From JANQPD01 sp963715655 (GTDB taxonomy: Bacteria; Bacteroidota; Bacteroidia; Flavobacteriales; Schleiferiaceae), in NCBI GenBank assembly GCA_963715655.1, contig OY970262.1, forward strand, positions 3,286,001 to 3,350,000: 64,000 nt of DNA, written 5' to 3'. Each line of letters opens with the position of its first letter. Position 1 is the stretch's first letter. The position numbers were made by a program, and so were the translations under genes. Of the stretch, positions 26,640 to 34,854 are shown piece after piece. The notes below the pieces were generated by a model. That model ran no database searches. It saw only the letters and a list, made by a program, of their open reading frames with translations, and was not told where the DNA came from.

Positions 26640-26772
26640 AAAAAAGTGTAACACCCGATATAATCGCGCAGCAGCGACAATTTTCTTCTTAAGCAACTTT
26701 GATACACCACAGTTTTTCTCTCAAAATTACCCCACCGTGCAGCTAAAACTACCAACTGTGGACTACCGACTT

Positions 26773-27069
26773 CTAAACAAATTCCTTCACTTTCGCTACA
26801 ATTTGATTAGTGGGCATTACTCCGCTTTGACGCCATTTTAATTCACCCTTCTTAAAAACCATTAACGTTGGCACTCCTTGTATGCCCAACTTATTCGCTA
26901 ACTCCTGATTTTTATCAATATCAATTTTAAGCACTTTGGCGTCTGCGCCAAGCAATTCCTTTGCCTGCTCTATTAAAGGAGCCAATGTTTTACACGGTCC
27001 GCACCAAGTGGCATAAAAATCAATAAGCACCGGTGTATCAGAAGCTATGATGTCTTTAAATCCTGCCAT
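26773..27069 (-). CDS. trxA: Thioredoxin
   Basis: The 98-residue product is a minimal thioredoxin fold with the redox motif WCGPC (ATWCGPCKTLAPL) and the cis-proline segment GVPTLMVF. ATG at 27069 overlaps the stop of the upstream rhodanese gene by one base (TAATG), which supports this start over a longer in-frame one at 27096 that would lie inside that gene. Last gene of a three-gene minus-strand operon with two rhodaneses, suggesting sulfur or disulfide handling; no signal peptide, so cytoplasmic. Confidence 0.93.
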   Translation of the reverse strand: MAGFKDIIASDTPVLIDFYATWCGPCKTLAPLIEQAKELLGADAKVLKIDIDKNQELANKLGIQGVPTLMVFKKGELKWRQSGVMPTNQIVAKVKEFV

Positions 27070-27449
27070 TATTTTGTTGTGTTTTTTGCATTCCAAGCGG
27101 TAAAACCACCTTCTAAATTATATACTTCCATAAAGCCTTTTTCCTGCATTATTTTTACCGCCCTTGCACTACGCCCGCCACTTTTACAATACACCAAGTA
27201 GGGTTTAGTTTTATCTAAAGCCGCCAACTTTTCGTTGAAATCTGCACTCAACACATCAATATGCTCACAGCCGTCCATTTTACCAGCTTCAACTTCTGCC
27301 AAAGTGCGTACATCTAATAGTACTAAATCCTTTTTATTTTCTATTAAAGGAATTGCCTCTTTTACAGAAATATTTACCTTTTCAGTTTCCTTTTGTGCGC
27401 AAGCGTTCAAAGCCATACTCACAAATAAAGCTAAGATTATTTTCTTCAT
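27069..27449 (-). CDS. Rhodanese-like lipoprotein
   Basis: The 126-residue product has a lipoprotein signal (ILALFVSMALNAC, then AQKETEK) and one rhodanese domain with the active-site loop CKSGGRS. It is therefore periplasmic and probably membrane-anchored. Rhodaneses transfer sulfane sulfur; the physiological acceptor is unknown. It lies between a cytoplasmic rhodanese gene (5 bp upstream) and thioredoxin (1-bp overlap). Confidence 0.9.
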   Translation of the reverse strand: MKKIILALFVSMALNACAQKETEKVNISVKEAIPLIENKKDLVLLDVRTLAEVEAGKMDGCEHIDVLSADFNEKLAALDKTKPYLVYCKSGGRSARAVKIMQEKGFMEVYNLEGGFTAWNAKNTTK

Positions 27450-27454
27450 TACAC

Positions 27455-27742
27455 TTACATTTTATGAATTTGCACATCGGCATAACCACCCGCATTGTGC
27501 ACATTTTTAATGCCGTTTTGCAATAAAAAGCTTTTGGCATTTTCACTACGGGCGCCTGAGCGACAAAACAAAACCAACTCCCCTGTTTTAGCCATGGTTT
27601 TGAATTCTTCCAATCTTTGTGGAATAGTATCTAACGGAATGTTAGTGGCTCCGCTCACCGATACTTCGGCTACTTCAGCTGTGGTGCGTACATCAATTAA
27701 ATGATTTTTTTCGCTGTTTATTAATGTATTTAAATCGTTCAT
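27455..27742 (-). CDS. Single-domain cytoplasmic rhodanese
   Basis: The 95-residue product is a minimal rhodanese with DVRTTAEV near the start and the catalytic loop CRSGARS. It has no signal peptide. First gene of the rhodanese-rhodanese-thioredoxin operon. Similar in size to GlpE/PspE-type sulfurtransferases, but no symbol is assigned because orthology cannot be judged here. Confidence 0.9.
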   Translation of the reverse strand: MNDLNTLINSEKNHLIDVRTTAEVAEVSVSGATNIPLDTIPQRLEEFKTMAKTGELVLFCRSGARSENAKSFLLQNGIKNVHNAGGYADVQIHKM

Positions 27743-27821
27743 ATATGTTATAATTTGACAAAAGCGAAAATAGCAAAACTGTGAGTGCCTTGACCATTAT
27801 ATAAAACATTTGCGCAGCATA

Positions 27822-28865
27822 ATGGCTTATTTCCCCAATGATCAACCCGATATGTTAAAAAAACTACTCATCATTTTAGGTGTATTTTTAGGAATACTGC
27901 TTATTGTATTTCTTTTAGGCCCTATTCCAAAAAATCCTGTTTATAAAAATACTGCTGTTACCTATTCAAATAGTTTAACCCACCTAGAAGACAGCCTAAA
28001 CGCATCTGAAGCCAAAAAACAAACACGAAAAGGAAATCAAGCACATATACTTTGGGCAAATAATACTAAGGAGCAAACTGAATACAGCATTTTATATTTG
28101 AATGGATTTGCAGGGAGCAATAGAGATGGCTATCCTTTAAATAAAATGGTAGCAGAAACATACAAAGCAAACCTGTACATGGCGCGCATGGCCGGGCACG
28201 GACTAAAACCTACGGATACAACGGAAAAATTTACCGCAGAAAAGGCGTGGGAACAAGCCGTGCGAGACTTAGCTTTTGCTAACGCATTGGGCAAAAAAAC
28301 AATCATTATGAGTACCTCTACCGGGGGCACTTTGGCTCTAAAGCTTGCTGCAGAATTTCCTGAAAAGGTATTTGCCTTACTAAATATTTCGCCCAACATA
28401 CGCGATGAGCAAATTGGGGCCAGTGTGCTAAACACACCTTGGGGTTATGAACTTGCCTGCCTTATATTTTTAAGTAATACTCGCCATATTGAATATGAAG
28501 AAGATAGCGCAGCCATGTATTGGGATACCATTTACCCTGTAAAATCTTTAGTAGAATTACAGAAATTAGTAGAAACTACCATGAAACCAAAAACCTATCA
28601 AAAAATTAAATGCCCTGTGTTTACCATCTATTACTTCAAAAATTTTCTTGAAAAAGATTGGCGTGTAGATACTGATTTATACCCTGATGTTTATGAAAAA
28701 TTAAGTACTCCAAAAGAACAACAAAAGTTGGTGGAACTAGAAACACCCGGCACACACTTTATAGGTTCTTCCATAAAATCAAACGACTATATAACGGCCT
28801 ATAAAGAAATCATCTTCTATTGTGAAAACGTGTTAAAAATGGAAAATAACGTACAGAAACACTAG
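27822..28865 (+). CDS. Membrane-anchored alpha/beta hydrolase
   Basis: The 347-residue product has an N-terminal membrane anchor (MLKKLLIILGVFLGILLIVF) and an alpha/beta-hydrolase domain. The nucleophile elbow reads MSTSTGGTLAL (GxSxG-like with Ser for the first Gly); ARMAGHGLKPTDT is the usual lid-start 'GHG' motif; the catalytic His is in ETPGTHFIGSS. Probably a lipase/esterase-like enzyme facing the periplasm; substrate unknown. The frame is open from a TTG at 27810, but the ATG at 27822 is preferred; the ATG at 27852 just before the anchor is also possible. Stands alone between a divergent operon and the DUF4331 genes. Confidence 0.82.
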   Translation: MAYFPNDQPDMLKKLLIILGVFLGILLIVFLLGPIPKNPVYKNTAVTYSNSLTHLEDSLNASEAKKQTRKGNQAHILWANNTKEQTEYSILYLNGFAGSNRDGYPLNKMVAETYKANLYMARMAGHGLKPTDTTEKFTAEKAWEQAVRDLAFANALGKKTIIMSTSTGGTLALKLAAEFPEKVFALLNISPNIRDEQIGASVLNTPWGYELACLIFLSNTRHIEYEEDSAAMYWDTIYPVKSLVELQKLVETTMKPKTYQKIKCPVFTIYYFKNFLEKDWRVDTDLYPDVYEKLSTPKEQQKLVELETPGTHFIGSSIKSNDYITAYKEIIFYCENVLKMENNVQKH

Positions 28866-29050
28866 GTATTTGTAAGAACCATCTTACTTATTTAATATTT
28901 GAGTGAAATTAATCATACTGTAAATCAAACGTTTAAACAATATTACTGCTGAATTTCACCTTTTGCACATCTTTTTTGTGAACCTATTCTTACAATCATT
29001 CGTATGTATAGTATTGAAATCAATAATCTTATAATTTTAAAACATCGTTT

Positions 29051-30835
29051 ATGCACTTTAAAAAATTACTGTTAAACATGCGTATAAAACCATTAGCTCT
29101 GCTTACCGCAGTTGTAGCTTTTGGTTTTTTTATGCCTAATGCTGAAGCTTCCAGCCACCGTGAAGCTCCGTTAATTGCTTATGACCCACTTGCTGACAAT
29201 ACTGATTTGTACGCATTTAGAAGTCCTAGCAATCCTAATAATGTAGTAATTATTGCGAATTATATTCCCGCAGAATTGCCTTATGGAGGACCAAACTATT
29301 ACAACTTTGGAACGGATGTACGCTACGAAATTCATATTGATAACAATACTGCTACAGCAGGAGATGATATCGTATATCGCTTTCGTTTTAGCCGTACTAA
29401 TGAAGATCCTACTACTTTTTTCAATATCCGTTTGGGTATGGAAAACCTTAAGACTACCTATACTTTAGAAAAAAGTACCAATGGTGGTCAGTCTTTCACA
29501 ACCATCGTAGCAAATGGGATAGTACCTCCAAATAATATTGGAGACCGTTCTATTAAAGGTGCTGCCGGTTTAGGTGCATCTGATTACAATTCGCTTATAA
29601 CATCGGCTATTGTAAATGCTTCAGGTAGTGGTGGCGAAAAGGTTTATGCCGGCCCTGCTGATGATCCTTTCTTTGTAGATTTAGGTGGTATTTTTGATTT
29701 AGGTGATTCACCGCGTCAAAATAGTGGTGGTATTGTAAGAGATGGTTTAGCACGTTACAATGTTCACTCGTTGGTAATTGAAGTGCCAATTGCAACTTTA
29801 CAAAAAGATGGTAAAGACGTAGCACAAGCTGCCAATATTTTAGATGGTGAATTTGTAATTGGTGTATGGGCATCAGCAAGTCGCCAAGCTACTAAAACAT
29901 TAAACCAAACAGGTGGTGGTAGTACTACTACTGGTAACTGGGTACAAGTTTCTCGCTTAGGTATGCCGCTTACTAATGAAGTGGTTATTCCTATAGGAAG
30001 CAAAGATTTATGGAATGCTCGTTCTCCTTACGGTGATAGCACTTTTTACGCAAACTTTTATAATCCTGAATTAGCTTTATATATGGACACCGCTGCATTT
30101 GCAGGAGCTGTTCCGGCTTTTGAAGGATTACGTATTCAAAGAAGTTCTTTACAAGGTTTTGATTTCACCAACGGTGCTGATGGTCTTTTCGGACTTAAAG
30201 GTGCTGCTGCTTTAGCAGGTACTGCTTTTGAAGCAGGTGGTCCTTTTGAAGATTTCTTATTGCCTGGCCCAGGTCAACCACGTTCAGTAGATATTCACCC
30301 AATATTTCATACAGGTGTTCCAAATTTACGTCCGTACCAATTGGCTACCGGTAAAAATGGAGATCCATTAGCCGCAGGAAAGCCTTTTATTAATAACTTT
30401 TTACCAAACGGTGGTGATATGTTACGCTTAAACATGGCAACTCCGGTTACGCCAAGAAATGATCCTAAGTTTAGCTCTTTAGGTATTGTACAAGCGGCAG
30501 TTTTAGGTTTAACTGACCCTGCTTACAACACCAATAGCAATCTAGAATTTATTCCTAATATGGATGGTTTCCCTAATGGTAGAAGATTAGAAGATGATGT
30601 AACACGTATTGAATTACAAGCTGTAAGTGGTGTAGCATTAGCCGCCATTGGTTTGTTCTACGATGATTATTTCCCTAATGCTTTACCAGGCAGCAGCCCT
30701 GTAACTAACAATTTGCTAAACGTATTGCAATATTCTACAGGTGTAGAAAAGAATGATACTACGTTTAAAGCTGTATTCCCATACGTGCAAGCGCCATGGA
30801 GTGGTACTGCTGTTGCTCAAAAAGGTACTGAATAA
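29051..30835 (+). CDS. DUF4331 family exported protein, copy 1 (no T9SS domain)
   Basis: The 594-residue product has a signal peptide ending in NAEASSHREAP; SSHREAPLIA at the mature N-terminus is the family hallmark. The body contains repeated conserved blocks (DPLADNTDLYAFRSP, DPFFVDLGGIFDLGD, FINNFLPNGGDMLRLNMATP, PNGRRLEDDVTRIELQ). Function unknown. It ends at GTAVAQKGTE without a C-terminal sorting domain, unlike its downstream paralogue. The two are tandem duplicates with 9 bp between stop codon and the first ATG of the second frame. An ATG at 29078 is an alternative start. Confidence 0.88.
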   Translation: MHFKKLLLNMRIKPLALLTAVVAFGFFMPNAEASSHREAPLIAYDPLADNTDLYAFRSPSNPNNVVIIANYIPAELPYGGPNYYNFGTDVRYEIHIDNNTATAGDDIVYRFRFSRTNEDPTTFFNIRLGMENLKTTYTLEKSTNGGQSFTTIVANGIVPPNNIGDRSIKGAAGLGASDYNSLITSAIVNASGSGGEKVYAGPADDPFFVDLGGIFDLGDSPRQNSGGIVRDGLARYNVHSLVIEVPIATLQKDGKDVAQAANILDGEFVIGVWASASRQATKTLNQTGGGSTTTGNWVQVSRLGMPLTNEVVIPIGSKDLWNARSPYGDSTFYANFYNPELALYMDTAAFAGAVPAFEGLRIQRSSLQGFDFTNGADGLFGLKGAAALAGTAFEAGGPFEDFLLPGPGQPRSVDIHPIFHTGVPNLRPYQLATGKNGDPLAAGKPFINNFLPNGGDMLRLNMATPVTPRNDPKFSSLGIVQAAVLGLTDPAYNTNSNLEFIPNMDGFPNGRRLEDDVTRIELQAVSGVALAAIGLFYDDYFPNALPGSSPVTNNLLNVLQYSTGVEKNDTTFKAVFPYVQAPWSGTAVAQKGTE

Positions 30836-30874
30836 TAACCAGCAATGAATTGTAATACAAAAAGAAATTATACA

Positions 30875-32917
30875 ATGAAATTTATAAATAAAACATATTT
30901 AATCTTAGCAGCCCTGTTTTGCATGGCAAGCTTTGATGCGCTGGCCTCTAGCCACCGCGAAGCTCCTTTAATTGCCTTTGATCCATTGGCAGATAACACT
31001 GATGTTTACGCTTTTAGAAGTCCTGATGATCCCAACACGGTAACCATTATTGCTTCTTACGTACCAGGACAATTACCACACGGTGGACCTAATTACTACT
31101 CTTTTGGTAGTGATGTACGTTATGAAATTCACGTAGATAATGATATGAGTACAACTGGTGATGACATCATTTACCGTTTTACTTTTTCTAAAACGAATGA
31201 AGATCCTACCACGTTTTTCAACATCCGTTTAGGTATGCAAAATCAAAAAACTACCTATAACTTAGAGAGAAGTATAGATGGTGGTGTTACGTTTACCAAT
31301 GTTATTAGTAACGGTGTAGTGCCTCCAAACAATGTAGGTACAAGAAGTATTACAGGTGGTGCCGGTTTAAATACTACGTATGATGCACTTTTTAACGGTG
31401 CTATTACCACTGCTAGTAGTGGTGAAAAAGTATTTTGTGGCCCAACGGATGATCCTTTCTTTGTGGATTTAGGTGGTATTTTTGACCTAGGTGATGCACC
31501 GCGTCAAACTAGTGCTCCACGTGATGGACTTGCTTGTTTTAACGTAAGTACTATTGCCATACAAGTGCCTATTGCCACTTTACAAAAAGATGGTAAAGCA
31601 GTAGCGCAAGCAGCTAATATTTTAGATGGTGATTTTGTAATCGGTGTATGGGCGTCTGCCAGCCGTAGAGCGGTAACTACTTTAAACACAAATGGTACAG
31701 TAACTTCTAGTGGAAACTGGGTACAAGTATCTCGTTTAGGTATGCCTTTAACTAACGAAGCGGTAATTCCTATTGGTCAAAAAGATTTGTGGAACAGCCA
31801 AACACCTTACACAAACGAAAGTATTTTCTACCAATATTTTTACAATCCTGAACTAGCGCTTTACATGGATACTGCCTTTTTTGCAAGTGCTGTTCCAGCG
31901 TTTGACTCTTTGCGTATTCAACGTAATACTAGCCCGGCTAATTTAGACTTTGGTAATACTGAAGATGGTTTATTTGTACTTAAAAACAACGTAGCCTTAG
32001 ATGGTACTGTGTTTGAAAATGGTACTGCATTTGAAGATTTCCTATTACCGGCAGCCGGAAGCCCACGTTCTATTGACTTACATCCAATTTTCCATACAGG
32101 TGTGCCTAATGCACGTCCGTATCAATTGGCTACCGGTAAAGCAGGAGACCCATTAGCAGCAGGTAAACCGTTTATCAACAACTTTTTACCTAACGGTGGA
32201 GATATGTTACGCTTAAACATGGCAACGCCAATAACTGCTAGAACAAGTGCTGACTTTAGTTCTCTTGGATTGGTTTGGGCTGCTGTATTAGGATTAACGG
32301 ACGCAAGGTTTAATGCTAATGCTACCTTACAAAACATACCAAACATGGATGGTTTCCCTAACGGTAGAAGATTAGAGGATGATGTTACACGTATTGAATT
32401 ACAAGCTGTTGGTGGTATTGTATTAGCCGCAGTTGGTTTAGGATATAATGATCCTGCTCAATTGTTTTCTACATTAAATTACTCTACCGGTGTTGAAGTG
32501 AATGACACTACCTTTAAAAGTGGATTTCCTTTTGTACAAACCCCTTGGAGCGGAACAGGTAAATGTGGTGGTTTAACCATTAACTACACGCAGCCTGCCA
32601 TTTTAGATAAATCTACAGGAGTAGGACTTTTAGAGCTTAAAGCTCCAGATGCTTTCTTTAAAACTTTCCCAAATCCGTTTAATAACAATACCACTATTGC
32701 ATACACATTAACTACTAACGCTGAAATTTCTATTGAAGCGTATGATATTAATGGACGTAAAGTAGCTGATTTGATGGATGGAAATCAACGTTCCGGACAG
32801 CATGAAGTGAAGTGGAACACGGCTGATTTAGCTGCGGGTGTTTATATCGTTAAGTTTTCTAAAAACGAAGATGGTAAAAAACGTACCCTACAAGCTATGA
32901 AAGTAACCAAACAATAG
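30875..32917 (+). CDS. DUF4331 family protein, copy 2, with T9SS type A sorting domain
   Basis: The 680-residue product repeats the whole architecture of copy 1 (signal peptide ending DALASSHREAP, same conserved blocks) and adds a C-terminal extension: after a short linker, FFKTFPNPFNNNTTIAYTL...YDINGRKV...LAAGVYIVKF...MKVTKQ, a classic type A sorting domain for the type IX secretion system. It is therefore expected on the cell surface or released, while copy 1 may stay periplasmic. ATG at 30875 is used because the signal peptide starts there; an ATG at 30845 is in frame. A strong terminator follows. Confidence 0.9.
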   Translation: MKFINKTYLILAALFCMASFDALASSHREAPLIAFDPLADNTDVYAFRSPDDPNTVTIIASYVPGQLPHGGPNYYSFGSDVRYEIHVDNDMSTTGDDIIYRFTFSKTNEDPTTFFNIRLGMQNQKTTYNLERSIDGGVTFTNVISNGVVPPNNVGTRSITGGAGLNTTYDALFNGAITTASSGEKVFCGPTDDPFFVDLGGIFDLGDAPRQTSAPRDGLACFNVSTIAIQVPIATLQKDGKAVAQAANILDGDFVIGVWASASRRAVTTLNTNGTVTSSGNWVQVSRLGMPLTNEAVIPIGQKDLWNSQTPYTNESIFYQYFYNPELALYMDTAFFASAVPAFDSLRIQRNTSPANLDFGNTEDGLFVLKNNVALDGTVFENGTAFEDFLLPAAGSPRSIDLHPIFHTGVPNARPYQLATGKAGDPLAAGKPFINNFLPNGGDMLRLNMATPITARTSADFSSLGLVWAAVLGLTDARFNANATLQNIPNMDGFPNGRRLEDDVTRIELQAVGGIVLAAVGLGYNDPAQLFSTLNYSTGVEVNDTTFKSGFPFVQTPWSGTGKCGGLTINYTQPAILDKSTGVGLLELKAPDAFFKTFPNPFNNNTTIAYTLTTNAEISIEAYDINGRKVADLMDGNQRSGQHEVKWNTADLAAGVYIVKFSKNEDGKKRTLQAMKVTKQ

Positions 32918-32954
32918 TTTGAGTTTTTATATTTGATTTTTGATTAATTGATTA

Positions 32955-32988
32955 CTGCAGAGCTTTAAACGGCTCTGCAGTTTTTTTT
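32955..32988 (+). terminator. Rho-independent terminator after the DUF4331 pair
   Basis: CTGCAGAGC (32955-32963) and GCTCTGCAG (32972-32980) form a perfect 9-bp stem followed by eight T residues. Confidence 0.88.
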
Positions 32989-33001
32989 AAAACACTTACC
33001 C

Positions 33002-34435
33002 ATGCATACAAAATATTACGTATTTGCCTTAGCCTTAGCTTGTTTTGGTTTGCAATCTTGCAACAATAGCGGTGATGCTAAAAGCACCGCAAATACTACA
33101 CAAGCCCCAACTGAAATTGAAATTCCTAATTTATTAGAACGTTCAGGAGATATCGGCTCGCCCGAAGAGGCACAAAAAATGAGCAATACCTTTTTGAGTA
33201 TTAAAAATACCATTAGGCAAAACCCAAAAGATTACGGTGCCCGTTTAAAAATGGCTGATTTATACATTGTAGAAGCCAGAGCTACCGGAAATTACAACTA
33301 TTACTTTCCTGCGGCTTTAAATATGATTGATGGCGTATTAGCTGAAAAACCGGAAAATACAGACGACCAATTTCGTGCATATAGTTCTAAAGCGGTAATT
33401 CTGCTTTCACTACACCGTTTTGAAGAAGCACGTGAAATGGGTGAAAAAGCGTTGACCTTAAATCCAAATAACTCTAGAGTGTATGGTATTTTAACCGATG
33501 CTAACGTAGAGCTTGGCGATTATGATAAGGCGGTGGTAATGAGTGATAGTATGGTGCAAAAGCGCCCTGACTTGCGTTCTTACTCGCGCGTATCTTACTT
33601 ACGTGAAATTTATGGTGATGTAGAAGGTGCTAAAGAAGCTATGAATATGGCGGTAAATGCCGGATACCCAGGACATGAAGAAACCAGTTGGAGTAGAGTA
33701 ACCTTAGGTAATTTATACCAAAATTATGGCGACCTAACCAATGCGGAAATGCAATACAGAATGGCCTTAGAAAATCGTCCAAATTACCCTTTTGCTTTAG
33801 CAGGATTGGGTATGGTAGAAGCAAAGAAAGGAAATTTTGACGGTGCTGAAATTGCGCTTAAAAAAGCTATTGAAGTACGCGAGGAAGCTGCTTTTTATGA
33901 AAATTTAGCCATTGTATATCGCGCACAAGGTTTAACGGAAAAAATGGCTACTGCCAGAACTAGAGCCTTTGAATTGTTAAAAGGTTTGGCTGGAGAACAC
34001 AGCCATGGCGACCATAATCATGCACATAAAGATGGCGAAGCACACAGCCACAGCCATGCAAAAGAAAACGCCCACGGACATAGCCATGAAGTAGGTTTAG
34101 AAATGGCTAAAATGCAAATGGATTTAAACGAAGATTACAAGGAAGCGTTGCATAATGCAGATCATGAATTTGAAAGACGACCTAAAAACATTGAAGTAAA
34201 TAAAGCGATGGCGCATATTTATCTAGAAACAAAAGAGTTGACCAAAGCAGAAGAGCATCTTAAAAAAGCAATGGCTACCAACAGTAAAGATCCTGAGCTA
34301 ATGCTTATTGGTGGGATGATTATGTTGGAAAAAGGCCAAACAGCAGAGGGCAAAAAAATGATTAAGAAAGGTTTGGAAATTAACCCTTACATGATGAGTA
34401 ATTTAGCGAAAGAAGCTAAAATGAAAGTTAGTTAA
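33002..34435 (+). CDS. TPR-repeat lipoprotein with a His-rich insert
   Basis: The 477-residue product has a lipoprotein signal (ALALACFGLQSC, then NNSGDAKS) and at least eight tetratricopeptide repeats (e.g. RFEEAREMGEKALTLNPNNSRVYGILTDANVELGDYDKAV). A His-rich segment at about residues 330-365 (GEHSHGDHNHAHKDGEAHSH...) interrupts the repeats and is a likely metal-binding site. Presumed periplasmic scaffold. It follows the DUF4331 genes after a terminator; DUF4331 and TPR proteins commonly neighbour each other in Flavobacteriia, so a shared pathway is likely but unknown. Confidence 0.87.
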   Translation: MHTKYYVFALALACFGLQSCNNSGDAKSTANTTQAPTEIEIPNLLERSGDIGSPEEAQKMSNTFLSIKNTIRQNPKDYGARLKMADLYIVEARATGNYNYYFPAALNMIDGVLAEKPENTDDQFRAYSSKAVILLSLHRFEEAREMGEKALTLNPNNSRVYGILTDANVELGDYDKAVVMSDSMVQKRPDLRSYSRVSYLREIYGDVEGAKEAMNMAVNAGYPGHEETSWSRVTLGNLYQNYGDLTNAEMQYRMALENRPNYPFALAGLGMVEAKKGNFDGAEIALKKAIEVREEAAFYENLAIVYRAQGLTEKMATARTRAFELLKGLAGEHSHGDHNHAHKDGEAHSHSHAKENAHGHSHEVGLEMAKMQMDLNEDYKEALHNADHEFERRPKNIEVNKAMAHIYLETKELTKAEEHLKKAMATNSKDPELMLIGGMIMLEKGQTAEGKKMIKKGLEINPYMMSNLAKEAKMKVS

Positions 34436-34460
34436 GCTTAAAAAATTATTAATTTTAAAA

Positions 34461-34496
34461 AGACCTGAGTTTGAGAAAGCTCAGGTCTTTTTTTTT
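34461..34496 (+). terminator. Rho-independent terminator after the TPR lipoprotein gene
   Basis: AGACCTGAG (34461-34469) and CTCAGGTCT (34480-34488) form a perfect stem followed by a T-run. Confidence 0.88.
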
Positions 34497-34594
34497 GTTT
34501 TAAATTTTAATTACTCTATGCTTAATTCCAATGGCTTTTATATTTTCAAAAATTTGTATTATTGAAAAACAATTAACAGTAAATAAAACATACG

Positions 34595-34786
34595 ATGAAA
34601 AAACTGGGAACAACCTTATTTTTTAGTGCTCTTTTTGTAGGCGCTATGTCCATTACAAGCTGCAGCAATGCTGGAGGCGAAGAAGCTACAGAAACCGAAA
34701 TGCATAACCACGACCATGAACATGCAGATGGAAGCACCCATTCTCATGACCATGATGAAAATCACGAAGATCATTCGCACGATTAG
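34595..34786 (+). CDS. Tiny His/Asp-rich lipoprotein
   Basis: The 63-residue product consists of a lipoprotein signal (LFVGAMSITSC, then SNAGGEEA) and a tail made almost wholly of His, Asp, Glu and Asn (HNHDHEHADGSTHSHDHDE...), with 14 His in the last 30 residues. It would be a membrane-anchored metal-binding tail in the periplasm, possibly zinc, copper or nickel. It has its own terminator and no close operon partner, but sits with the His-rich TPR lipoprotein. Too short for family assignment; the signal peptide, lipobox and clean terminator argue that it is real. Confidence 0.75.
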   Translation: MKKLGTTLFFSALFVGAMSITSCSNAGGEEATETEMHNHDHEHADGSTHSHDHDENHEDHSHD

Positions 34787-34815
34787 AATAAATCTTTAAA
34801 CCAACCACTTGAAAG

Positions 34816-34838
34816 AACCGCCTTTTGGCGGTTTTTTT
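34816..34838 (+). terminator. Rho-independent terminator after the His-rich lipoprotein gene
   Basis: ACCGCC and GGCGGT (34817-34822 and 34827-34832) around TTTT, followed by a seven-T run. Confidence 0.82.
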
Positions 34839-34854
34839 GTTTTAATACGGTTAC

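Noticed and set aside
28872..28893. Terminator after the alpha/beta hydrolase gene (GTAAGA/TCTTAC hairpin)
   Set aside because: The stem is only six weak base pairs and lacks a clean T-run, so it was not listed as a feature.
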